A stretch of 26,597 bases of DNA from Chara braunii (Eukaryota; Streptophyta; Charophyceae; Charales; Characeae). The position numbers and the translations under genes are program-made. The stretch is taken from contig BFEA01000065.1 in assembly GCA_003427395.1 (NCBI GenBank), positions 2,511,642 to 2,538,238 on the forward strand. Reading direction: 5' to 3'. Of this stretch, positions 8,661-17,434 are shown piece after piece (positions within the stretch are counted from its first letter, which is position 1; every line of letters starts with the position of its first letter). A model generated the notes under the pieces. It ran no database searches, was not told where the DNA came from, and saw only the letters and a program-made list of their open reading frames with translations.

Positions 8661-8970
8661 TCATGCCTCCATCTCCATGGCATCGCCAATAGCTCCTGCT
8701 GATGCGAACATCGACAGCGACGAAGACGATGACGCAGTTCCTATTCCCCTGCTCCTGCTGCAACTGCTGCTGCTGCTGCTGTTACTTCCGCTGCTGCTTG
8801 CACGTGGACAAAGCATGAATGCTACGGAGAGCGGCACGTAATCCATCTTGGTTTTCCTTTCGACCGGGGCGAACGGCGGAGGAAACGAGACAGCGTGCGT
8901 TTTGCCACCTCCGCGCAGCTCCTCGACATTGCAATCCAGGCAGAACGTGCGATCATAACGCTCCTCATAG
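8661..8970 (-). CDS. SIVA-like gene, terminal coding exon with Ser-rich tail
   Basis: The acceptor is TTCTCTTTGCCTTGACAG at 8971. The first base completes an Asn codon, then Y-E-E-R-Y-D-R-T-F leads into the last pair C-L-D-C, thirteen residues after the previous CxxC. Animal SIVA has Y-E-K-V-L-C-T-S-C at this place and stops soon after. Here the frame continues about 85 residues through a Pro/Phe stretch and a Ser-rich run encoded by AGC repeats (CTG on the plus strand) to TGA at 8661. Either the tail is a lineage extension, or a further intron removes it; a good donor GTCAAG|GTAAAT lies just beyond the stop, ending at 8630. Confidence 0.8.
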
Positions 8971-9153
8971 CTGTCAAGGCAAAGAGAACACCGGCAGCGA
9001 GCGGCCCATCAGACCAATGTAAACCCCGTGACGAAACAATACATACTGGATAACACCTACTTGATGCAACGACGTCAGAAACTGAAACCAAATACATAGC
9101 ACGCGATTCGAGACATGGTCAAATAATCACAACCTCATGCTTAGAGACAACCC

Positions 9154-9200
<47 letters not shown>

Positions 9201-12200
9201 TTGAACAGCCGTGTGAAGGCTTTTTTTCCTGCTGCAAAAGCCATTCATGGCACGGACTATCTTCCTCCCCCGAATACAATGTACGGCCATTACGGCTTTA
9301 TATTTGGGGTGTCTTTCAGTCTAAACACAGCACAGCTACAACGACTGGGCGTTCTATTCGGATGAAGACGTTAGGGTTCACATCATCACCACGTTTATGG
9401 CTGCTTGGGGGGAGGGCAGCAGACAGTTATCACTCAACTCATGGATCTGGGATCACAAGATTGGCCGCGTCAGAATGTATTTTGACGCCTTCCTCGACAC
9501 GGTACGTATCCTGCACCTGAGCGCCAACCAATCACGTCCAGGAACATTTCAAAGTGGCAACTCTGAAATGAAAGTTCAGGCACGACCGGCGGCAATCCGT
9601 CCTTTCATATGGTACAACTTAAAAAACGTCACTTTGTGAACGTTACATTAAGCGTTTAGTGCGTACGTCACTGGAAAAAGCAAGTGCGATTTCTGGGGTC
9701 TTTTTCGGGCACGATTCGGCCCTTCGGTGTTCCGTCTGAGAGATCCTCAGTTTCAACATACACGACAAGTCTTGGCGAACGAAAAGAGGGCCTCTAGAAA
9801 TCATTTTTTTTTTGTACGCAGAAAAAGAGAATATCAACGTGCATGTATGTGCTTGTCGATCAGTCTGGATCTTGCTTGACCCGCCCACGTCCATGTTACA
9901 CCATCGTTCCTACTCTTCACTTGCAAGTCAATAAGCCGACAAATAAATGTGCTTGTCGATCAGCATGGATCTTCACCGCGACACAAATCGATTTCTTTGA
10001 CGTTCAAAGGTGAGCGAGCAGCTTGACAACCTGTCAAGTTCATTTTGCAATGATCTGCACTACACTACACCATGGTTCCAACTCTTTCACTTCCGACGGA
10101 ATGATAACTACTACGGGTCTGAACCATTTAGCCGCCCGCCAGCTTAGTCTATAAGCATGCGTTCGTGTGTGTACCCACTTGAGCCAACATCCAGCTGGTA
10201 GCTAGCTGATCACACCAGCGTTGCTACCATTCTGCAAATAATGACAAGGACCGTCTTTTTTTTGAGACAAGAACCCGGAGTATATAGCTTCGTGACACGA
10301 CCCTACATCGCAAATTGCTGCGCACATTGAGTTTACAGCTCGTCTCTGCGAGAGAGTATGCTGGTACTTAGACGTGCAAGCCTGTTACGTGCACACTCGG
10401 TCAGCTATATGCGGTTTCACTTATATTCATTATGCTGCAACGACTCGCAGCTGCTCGTTGTAACGGCGCTGCTGAAGGCGTTCAGAACAACGTCCAAGGA
10501 TGTTTGCCCGGTTCTCATTTTTTTGAAGGTAGCAGAAACCGGCTCTGCGAGAGTACGCTGATGCCGGGGCGTGCTGGCCTGTTACGTGCACACTCGGTCA
10601 AGATATACGCGGTTACTTAAGTATTCATTCCGTCATCATATATGCTGCAACGGCTCGTAGCTGGTCCTTGTAACGGCGCTTTTTCTGCACAGGTTCAGAA
10701 TAGCGTCGAAGAATGCCTGACCGGTTTTGTAAATCCTTTTTTTTTTTTTTAAAGACGCAGAAGACAGGTAGTACAGACCGGATGCAGAGAGTGTAAAGAA
10801 ACAAAGGCCTGTGATGACACCACCCTCGCCATTGCGTTCGATCATTTCACGGAATTTTCACCATCATCCCCACCACTCGAACGAAAAAAGCGTTTAATTT
10901 TCTTCCGGGTAGACTATGAGGACCCGGGCTCGAATTTATTCATCGAGTAATACAAACCTTGGGCACTAGGACCGTTGTTAAATAAAAAGAAAAAAAAAAG
11001 GCACCACTCTCTCAGCTCTGGCCGCCCCGCCGCCCTCCCCCACCGCCCCCCAAGAAACAAACTGCAGCTGCGTGGCCTGTTGTAGGGTTTCCTGCAACTG
11101 AAAGCCGTTAGATCTTCTCGAGGATGACTACCATCTTCATCCGAATAGAACGCGCGGTATTCATAGCCGTGTTTGGGGCGACTTCCAGTAAAGGTACACG
11201 GCGATAATGACCGGGCGTTGTTTTAGTCGGGTGCAGAAGATAACCCTACGCGATGTCGATCAATGCTTCGAGCAAAACTTGTCACAAGTGTTCCTCTTAT
11301 ATACACTCCCAATCGACTGGATAGCGAAACAAACACGGTACTGGAGTTTTTCTTATGCTATACAGAAATCAACACTTGCAACGATACTCAGAAAGACAGA
11401 AAAAAAAAAGAGAAGAGAAATTAGGGGGAAAATCATCACTTTGAAAGACCACAACTGCTGGAGGCGATAAATAATAGTCATCGTTATTATACGTATACAT
11501 TCCATTACTCGTGGGGCGCCATCAAGAAACACGCACTACGAGAGACAGAGGGAGAGAGGACGACGGCTTTCCGCGGACAAAATATAGCACGCGACACGCT
11601 TCGATCGAATATATCATCAAAACCCTCTATCCCTTCATCGAGTTTCAAAACGATTGCATACCGCAATCAATCAATCAATCAATCAATCAGTAGTGAAAGA
11701 GGAAGAGAATTCGCGCATGTTGAGCGTCAAAGAGCGAAGGAACTGTCACAGGAAGTAGTTGACACATACGAAGAGTGATCGGCAAATTGAATGGGGAGGG
11801 AGAGAGGGAACACGAGGAAAATGATTGATGTTCACTTACTTCGGAGTCGAGCAAGACGTGCAATACACATGCTGGCACCCGTCGCACGTTCTGCAGCAGA
11901 ACTCACAGATTTTCCTCCTGTGGCAAAGAACAAATAGCAGCAACACGACAAAGAACGCAAGGCCTTAGCAAGCATTGCAGAACACTTGTCGTCAGAAACT
12001 GGCAAACTTTCTTTTCCAGCTCCTACAAACAACCGCGAGGTTGCCCTGTCTTTCTTCCTTTTTTTATACAGCCTACCGTCTTCACCCGAATAGTACGCCG
12101 GGTCGTTATAGCTGTATATGGGGCAACTTTCAGTCCAGATCAGCGATAATGACCGGGCGTACTATTCGGGTGAAGACGGTAGCGCAGTTGGTACACCCCA

Positions 12201-13690
12201 GAGTTGTTGAAATACAGGTATAACTTCAGATGAAGAGACTACGATCATTCTGGTGAATTGCCTGGGGCCGGTCAGTTCAATGATATCATCTTAAGGCCGT
12301 CATCCTTTTAACAAAAAAAAAAAGAAAAAAAAGTTGGTTGTGTTCATTCAAGCTGGCAGCGAAACGTTCACCAACGGGCCGAGCTCAACTGGTACCACCG
12401 ATGAACTGTTGAAATATAGACCTCAGTTGGAATGCACATGAATGCCATGAAATAACTCTGAATTAGCTGGACGCCATGAAATACTAATTCCGAATTAGCT
12501 GGGGCCAGTCAGTTCGATGACGATGGGCCTCGCTGCACTACTCTACACTCCCTACATTTTTTAAAAGAAAAAAAAAGAACGAAAAAGTTACCTTTCAAAA
12601 ATTTGCTAAGACAGAAGATTGTACTCGCCTAATTATTACAGTAATGGCTGGGAGAACTGGGCTGCGTACTGCAATAATCCCGCGGCAATTCCCGTCCAGT
12701 GCAAGCAATACCGAAAACAGGGTTCGCTACACAACCAATGTGGGTGAATGTTTAGACATTGGTATAATAAAGATCAGGAGTTCGGTCCCGATTAAGTCCG
12801 TTGGGTACAACAACGTGAAGGACTGACTACACCTCGACAACAATAACAACAGGGCTTCCTTTCCTACGGAGTGGGCGCACGGCGCTTGTCAGCACGGTGT
12901 CCATCCAGCATGCAGAGATCTTGGCATAGGTAAAAGAATCGAGCTGAGATCATACACAAAGGGAGAGAGAGGGACACACAGAGAGAGACCCACAAAAGGA
13001 CTGCCCCTTGACTACAATAACATCAGGGGGTTCCTTTCCGACAGAGTGGGGGCACGACGCTTGGCAGCACGGTGTCCATCCAGCATGCAGAGATCTTGGC
13101 TTAGGTAGAAGAATCGAGCTGAGATCATACACGAAGGGAGAGAGAGACACCGAGAGAGATTGAGAGAAAGAGAGACAGGGAGAGGTAGAGAACGTACTCG
13201 CAATGAGCGCAGGATGTTCCCAAGCTGAATGAGGAACAGATCGCGCATGGGGAGCTCTCCTCTGCGTCGTCTTGCCGGTCAACCTCCTTGCCCTGTCGAC
13301 TAGCCGCTACCTCAGCCGATTTCCCCAACGATGGTGGAGGCTCCTCCACATGGCGGAAGACTATCTTCGAGCTAGACCCTGCCGTCCTCGTGCTGACGCT
13401 TGATCCGCACCTACCTACCCCACCACAGCTGGTAGCGCCAAACCATCCTCCGCCGGGCACATCAGCTGGAGGCGCTGCGCTTATTCTCGCCCCAGATATC
13501 AGCCGCCGAAGAGTGTGCTCTGCAGGCCGCACGGTTTCCCAGAAGAACAGATGGCAGAAATCCAAAGCACAACACCCAAGAACACCAACGAAGTGAGGCA
13601 ACTACTACCGGAAAGAGACCCACCTGACTGATCGCATTCAAACACAAAAAACTTTGGGATCACTTGGGAAAACATGACGAGTACACGCAT
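8661..13690 (-). CDS. SIVA1-like: SIVA-family zinc-binding protein, spliced gene (whole locus)
   Basis: Minus-strand gene with exons 13198-13519, 11840-11917 and 8661-8970, and a tentative first coding exon 13624-13690. All introns are GT-AG, and the phases join as GA|G, AA|C and, for the tentative exon, G|AG. The joined protein is about 258 residues with the tentative exon. Its Cys ladder is CAIC-x8-CAHC-x4-CEFC-x3-CDGC-x4-CTSC-x13-CLDC. From family knowledge, animal SIVA ends in the same ladder: CxxC-x9-CxxC-x4-CxxC-x3-CxxC-x4-CxxC-x13-CxxC, including C-E-R after the second pair and R-T-C-x-G-C at the fourth. In mammals SIVA binds zinc and the CD27 tail and promotes apoptosis; outside animals its role is not established. 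Unusual points are a Ser-rich tail after the last CxxC and introns packed with repeats. The usual SIVA N-terminal region is not recognisable here, so 5' exons are unresolved. A strong donor at 14050-14051 (ATATG|GTAAGT) could end a 5' leader exon. Confidence 0.85.
8749..8798. repeat. CTG trinucleotide repeat
   Basis: Interrupted CTG repeats; read on the minus strand they encode the Ser run in the SIVA-like terminal exon (AGC codons). Confidence 0.85.
9157..9198. repeat. (CT)n microsatellite
   Basis: Uninterrupted CT repeats inside the largest SIVA intron. Confidence 0.96.
9258..9373 (+). mobile_element. MITE family A, copy 3 (chimeric arms)
   Basis: The left arm (CCCCCGAATACAATGTACGG) belongs to the copy-2 type, while the right arm (GACTGGGCGTTCTATTCGGA) belongs to the common type, so the arms no longer pair fully. 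The loop contains the family word TTTCAGTCTAAACACAG. It lies in the largest SIVA intron. Confidence 0.8.
9397..9501 (+). CDS. Possible exon resembling the end of an NTF2/SnoaL-like fold
   Basis: On the plus strand, inside the largest SIVA intron, an open frame ends at a donor ACG|GTACGT (9502). Its last residues are W-I-W-D-H-K-I-G-R-V-R-M-Y-F-D-A-F-L-D-T. From family knowledge, NTF2-like (SnoaL/ketosteroid isomerase) proteins end with a W...DGKI.R...YFD strand pair, and this resembles that. The usual DG is replaced by DH. No upstream exons for the rest of the fold were found, and a MITE lies just upstream (ending near 9373). It is therefore at best a fragment, and chance similarity is possible. 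Confidence 0.2.
10343..10765 (+). repeat. 198-bp tandem duplication in SIVA intron
   Basis: Both units start CTCTGCGAGAG, share CCTGTTACGTGCACACTCGG and TATGCTGCAACG, and end in a T-run (TTTTTTT in unit 1, fourteen T in unit 2). Unit 1 has a small hairpin CAACGA...TCGTTG. The offset is about 198 bp. Confidence 0.85.
11128..11243 (+). mobile_element. MITE family A, copy 4
   Basis: CTACCATCTTCATCCGAATA on the left, then a loop with GGGGCGACTTCCAGTAAAGG and a degraded right arm (GACCGGGCGTTGTTTTAGTC). It is older than the others by arm mismatch. It lies in the largest SIVA intron. Confidence 0.82.
11664..11689. repeat. (AATC)n tetranucleotide repeat
   Basis: Six consecutive AATC units. Confidence 0.95.
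11840..11917 (-). CDS. SIVA-like gene, 78-nt internal zinc-finger exon
   Basis: A short exon flanked by a clean acceptor (TTTGTTCTTTGCCACAG) and a consensus donor (CCGAA|GTAAGTG). Its 25 complete codons hold six zinc-ligand-type cysteines in three pairs: C-E-F-C, C-D-G-C and C-T-S-C, with R-T before the second pair. An extra Cys follows the first pair. At 78 nt it is a multiple of three, so skipping it would keep the frame but remove half the zinc ladder. It is too short to appear as an ordinary ORF and was found through the Cys pattern and splice sites. Confidence 0.87.
12073..12182 (+). mobile_element. MITE family A, copy 5 (near-perfect hairpin)
   Basis: The arms pair almost without mismatch. 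The variable block reads AGTACG and CGTACT where other copies have AGAACG and CGTTCT, so the change is compensated in both arms. The right end directly abuts the A box of a SINE at 12181. It lies in the 1.28-kb SIVA intron. Confidence 0.92.
12177..12332 (+). mobile_element. tRNA-derived SINE, copy with poly(A)
   Basis: A-box-like TAGCGCAGTTGGTACACC, linker GTTGAAATACAGGTATAAC, body GCCTGGGGCCGGTCAGTTCA and AAGGCCGTCATCC, then an A-rich tail broken by one G. It follows MITE A copy 5 with no gap. It lies in the 1.28-kb SIVA intron. Confidence 0.75.
12372..12586 (+). mobile_element. tRNA-derived SINE, second copy with poly(A)
   Basis: GCCGAGCTCAACTGGTACC, linker GTTGAAATATAGACCTCAG, a duplicated segment (ATGCCATGAAATAACTCTGA and ACGCCATGAAATACTAATTC), body AATTAGCTGGGGCCAGTCAG and an A-rich tail. 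The internal duplication of about 40 bp makes it longer than its neighbour. Confidence 0.75.
12839..13170 (+). repeat. 174-bp tandem duplication beside SIVA exon
   Basis: ACAATAACAACAGGGCTTCC at 12839 recurs as ACAATAACATCAGGGGGTTC at 13013, and CACGGTGTCCATCCAGCATG then CAGAGATCTTGG occurs in both. The second unit ends in GAGAGA-rich sequence about 25 bp from the exon donor at 13197. Confidence 0.92.
13198..13519 (-). CDS. SIVA-like gene, exon carrying the first two CxxC pairs
   Basis: The exon has 106 full codons plus split codons at both ends. The first part is low-complexity (Gly/Ala/Ser-rich), followed by a charged linker and then C-A-I-C and C-A-H-C eight residues apart. The donor is TGCGA|GTACGT at 13197; the split GA is completed by G from the next exon to give the Glu of the C-E-R signature. 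The acceptor at 13520 (GGCCTGCAG after a T-rich tract) is the best seen, but other AG sites lie inside, so the 5' edge is less certain than the 3' edge. Confidence 0.8.
13624..13690 (-). CDS. Tentative first coding exon of the SIVA-like gene
   Basis: This opens with ATG at 13690 and encodes 22 residues ending in F-E-C-D-Q-S, followed by a donor TCAG|GTGGGT. Splicing over a 104-nt intron to the CTGCAG acceptor at 13520 completes a GAG codon and keeps the frame of the next exon. No similarity to a SIVA N-terminus is obvious. Support is therefore only splice phase and position, and the true start may lie further upstream. Confidence 0.35.
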
Positions 13691-13699
13691 ACACAGCTG

Positions 13700-14500
13700 A
13701 CTGACTGGTCACATTCAACCGCATGCTACATACACCTGACGGAGACAGAAACACAATCCGCTTGATCGACACTTAGCGGACAACTTCACAGCGGCCTCGC
13801 GTTTTCACCACGTCGCAGGCCTCTGGACCGGCTGCCTCTGAGTAGAGCGCACGCACGGGGTAAAATCCGTCCTGTTAATCGTCACTTGCGTTCAAGAAAA
13901 CTTTGGGCGGAGCACATCCAGCCCAACTGCTCCCTCAGCACATGACGACTCACTTAGTCATCAGCATGACTAGATCAACAGCATCGTTTAGAAGAAGAAG
14001 CAATCAATAAAGAAGCCGTCATTTAGCGAACAAAACGAGTATCAGGTCACTTACCATATACCGTCACACAGTGTATCGGACGGAGAGCAAAGGCGAAAAA
14101 AGAGACAAAACAAAGAAAGAAAAAGTTCCGGCTGTTCATCACCTCTTATGTACAAGGCCGGCCACGCCATATATGATATTATTGCGGAAAAACAATCAAC
14201 ATAGGTCACCATTGTTGCCAGCAAATGTGTCCTAGGTCCACTTGGTCGAATAACCCCCTTCCCCCCAGCTCACAAACCCCTCTCCCGTCGGACCAGCAGC
14301 AGCCCATCGATCCGTTCACCCCTTTCTCGCCTTGACGAATCATGATTTTATCTACTGTACAATCAAAAAATATTCGATGACAGAGGATACGATCCAATCA
14401 CCACCGAACCGAAGCTGCCGGCATCCTTTTTCTAGAGCCGAAGACAAACATTCGGTGACAGGGGATGCAATCTCACCATCGCCAACAAATTCCAGTCATC
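13700..14500. other. Upstream flank of the SIVA-like gene; no confirmed exon
   Basis: A strong minus-strand donor (ATATG|GTAAGTGACC) occurs at 14051 downward, preceded by pyrimidine-rich sequence, and could end a leader exon. A diverged duplication links ATTCGATGACAGAGGATACG (14370) and ATTCGGTGACAGGGGATGCA (14450). Otherwise nothing is recognisable. Confidence 0.4.
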
Positions 14501-15162
14501 GGACGTAGACGCTCAAAATGATGGTGCGTTGTGTTCGAGGGAAGACGGGGGAAGACGGGAATCATAGTCTCCAGCCTCACCCCGGCCCGACAATCACCCT
14601 CGATAACCCAGCCGTTTTTTTATCGCCCCCGCCAGAGGTCCAATGGGTTCGGCAGACAACCATCGTTACGCTGCGTGCGTCCAAAACAGCGCAGCAGTCG
14701 GAGTCTTACCCATCCTCGAGATCAGTGCTGTGGGAGACGTGTACACTCGCCGTCGTTCTCATGTCGCTGACTTCAACGACGCTTTGCCCACTGACGCGAC
14801 CAACTGCACAATCGGCTTCCCTCCACGGCATCACCTGTGTTCATTAAAAAAAATTTACATAGTCCCCATCAATTCCCCCGCCCCCCTCGCCCCGCCGTTT
14901 TGCCCAGAGAAGACTACGTAGAGACGTGGGCAGCATTTTGCCCAGAGAAGGGTACAAAGAGACGTGTGCATCGTAGTAGATCTCGACGAGGTCAAGCTAG
15001 TCGCCCACGCCCTCATTTCAGCCCGTCCATACGCTTGCCATCCCGATCGCTTTCATTGGCGTCCCACTGTTCGGCGCACAGCTCTTCAGGCCCATCCGAT
15101 TCACAGACATCTCGCTCGACAACTACTACAGGTAGTCTTCGTCGTGATCGGAGGCGTAACTC
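14500..15162. other. Unassigned sequence with a 38-bp tandem duplication
   Basis: TTTTGCCCAGAGAAG occurs at 14898 and 14936 with similar following bases (GAGACGTGGGCA / GAGACGTGTGCA). Short open frames exist on both strands, but none has a motif I recognise. Confidence 0.5.
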
Positions 15163-15270
15163 TGCCGTCTTCACCCGAATAAAAACCCCGTCTTTACAGC
15201 CGCATTAGGTGGAATTTTCAGTCCAGATACAGCAATAATGACCGGGCGTTCTATTCGGGTAAAGACGATA
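15163..15270 (+). mobile_element. MITE family A, copy 6
   Basis: GCCGTCTTCACCCGAATA begins the element; the left arm then diverges (AAAAACCCCGTC), while the right arm (GACCGGGCGTTCTATTCGGG) is intact. The loop TTTCAGTCCAGATACAGC matches copy 5. Confidence 0.88.
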
Positions 15271-15299
15271 TTGTAGACATACCTGTCTTACCACCCATC

Positions 15300-16900
15300 A
15301 CCTTGAGAGATCTCTCGCCCAGTTGCACCCGCTGCCCTCACGTCCCCGTCTCGCCCTGTTGCCCGCCTTCACTTCGGCTATAACCAACCAAAACCCATTC
15401 CCCTGTTGTACCGATCCCTCACCGCCCCCCCCCCCTTGCACGTCAGACTTGTCAAACTCAATCGCGTCACGCGCATCGCCCTAATCGTGTCACACCGATC
15501 ACGGGCAGCTCCGTCGCACCCATCACATCACCTCCAACGGTGACGCTCGCATCGGCATCAACCGTGTCGCACTAACGGCATCACCCAGTCGCACCACCGA
15601 CATCAACTGTCTTGCAACCATCGCCCTCCAGGATGTCGCACCTACTCGTCCTCGACAATGTCGCGCCGGTCACTGCCTACCGAGCCGCGTCAGTAGTTAC
15701 CCTCACCGGGGGTTAGGTAATTAAGAGATACTGACCGTAGATAGCAAAGATCAACGGCCGAATCTCCCAATTTGCGCAAGTGGGACCTTGCCCCGGTTTG
15801 GAAACCGTCGCCTTCACCCCGTAGGGCTCAGCGTGTCAGACTCGTCGGCCTCACCCGTGTCGCACCGGTCGGCCCCTACCCTGCTTTGCACGTCGACCTC
15901 GCCTGTGGCCAACCCGCCGCCCTCGGAAATGCCGAACACGTCACTCTCACACGGGCGTCGCGCACATTACCCAATCCTCACCCTCCCATCGCCCTCGACC
16001 GGCTCTCACGCATGGCAAACAACTCTGTCGAAGCCATCGCATTCGACGGTGTGGCACGAAACGCGCTCAATAGCTTAACAGCCACCGCACTGAACTCGAA
16101 CCCATCCTACTTCCTGTCGCACCCATCCGATTCCGTGTCGCCTCCATGCTACTCGATGGTGTCGCACCCGTCGCCTGCGAGTGCATCACGCTCAAATGTG
16201 TCGCCCCTGCCACGCCTATCTCACCCGTCCGCCGCTCGTCACCCTCTTGCCGCACATTCCACGATGGCCAGGTGATTCAAAAACAGCGCCCTCAACTCCA
16301 TCGAACCTCACCCGTCCTCCTCCGCTCGTCACCTTCGATCAATCGTCTAACACCCTTACAGCACTGAACACGAACTCATCCTACTTCCTGTCGCACCCAT
16401 CCGACTCCGTGTCGCACCCGTCCATCACACTCAGACGTGTCGCACACCCTCCACGCCTATCACTCTCAGCCATTATCCGCTCATCACCTTCGCTTTTGCG
16501 ACATATTCCATGATCCCCAGAAATAACACCACCGCCCTCATTTCCATCAAACCGGCTTCGCCTGGTCGCATTGTTTGTCCTCAGCGCGCCCTCGTCACTG
16601 TCGCACACATAGCTCGGCCACCGTCGACCGAACCTGCCGCAACTGCGCCGCACGTACCCATGGTCCCCTCCCGACATCCACCCCTGCACGATATCCACAA
16701 GCTATCAATGATGCCGCCGCACCCGTTGCCCGCAGTGTTGTCGAACACATCAACCCGGCATGCGTCCCACACAGCCGCTCAACGTATCTGGTGTGACTCA
16801 TCCAACGCATCAACGCGAACCGCATCACCGTTTGGATGTCGGACTCCATCCACTCCTTACCCTGACTATTCGCGTTTATTACGCATAGCATCTCCTCTCT
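15300..16900. repeat. C-rich degenerate repeat region, with a 274-bp duplication
   Basis: Words such as GTCGCACCCATC and GTCGCACCCGTC recur throughout. A larger unit is duplicated: TACTTCCTGTCGCACCCATC at 16108 and again at 16382 (period 274 bp), with GTCGCACCCGTC following both. The Ser/Pro/His-rich open frames here are side products of this composition. Confidence 0.7.
15706..15795 (+). mobile_element. MITE family C, copy 2 (left arm deleted)
   Basis: CCGGGGGTTAGG joins directly to TAATTAAGAGATACTGACCG; the CCCACTTGCACG part of the left arm is missing, while the right arm AAGTGGGACCTTGCCCCGG is intact. The hairpin is broken. Confidence 0.88.
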
Positions 16901-16956
16901 TCCATTCTAGTAATACTGATCTCCCAACAAGCGCGAAACAATTCGACTCCGACCGA

Positions 16957-17233
16957 CTAATTTCCGCTCCAACCATAACAGATCCCCATTGCCATCCTCA
17001 GTGCCTCATCACCCAGCACATGTGGCTGAATGGCGTACACGTGTAACTGTTCTGTTAATAAACTAGTCAGGAAATCAAATCTTGAGAAACAACAGATGGA
17101 TTCAGCAAAAAACAAAGGAAAATGAAAAACGTTGGCACGTACCATAAACCGAGTAGTCGTCATCCTTGGAGATTTTGTCCTTTCCTCTCTCCGTAAGCCC
17201 ACCAGATGGGGTTCTCCTCTTCGCCGAAAACAT
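16957..17233 (-). CDS. Two-exon small protein of 61 residues, family unknown
   Basis: Exon 1 (17143-17233) starts at ATG 17233 and encodes 30 residues, basic then acidic (M-F-S-A-K-R-R near the start, S-K-D-D-D-Y-S-V-Y at the end), with donor TATG|GTACGT. Exon 2 (16957-17051) follows acceptor TTTATTAACAG and ends at TAG. The split codon becomes GAA. The 91-nt intron has a CTGAC branch-point-like motif and a T-rich tract, and has no in-frame stop in one frame. Exon 2 encodes an uncharged segment (Y-A-I-Q-P-H-V-L-G-D-E-A-L-R-M-A-M-G) that could be amphipathic or membrane-associated. A (GA)n tract ends about 13 nt upstream of the ATG and must lie in the 5' UTR or core promoter. I recognise no family. 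Support comes from the splice sites, phase agreement and the short intron. Confidence 0.55.
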
Positions 17234-17245
17234 CGTCGCCGACTG

Positions 17246-17258
17246 CTCTCTCTCTCTC

Positions 17259-17340
<82 letters not shown>

Positions 17341-17341
17341 N

Positions 17342-17434
<93 letters not shown>
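17246..17434. repeat. Compound (CT)n(CA)n microsatellite with an N
   Basis: CT repeats with a few CCC interruptions and an N at 17341, passing into CA repeats at about 17417. On the minus strand the (GA)n part lies immediately upstream of the ATG at 17233. Confidence 0.97.

Noticed and set aside
15772-17046. Ser/Pro/His-rich frames of 167 and 178 aa
   Set aside because: They follow a C-rich repeat region with 274-bp duplication; all frames of this composition stay open and no motif is present.
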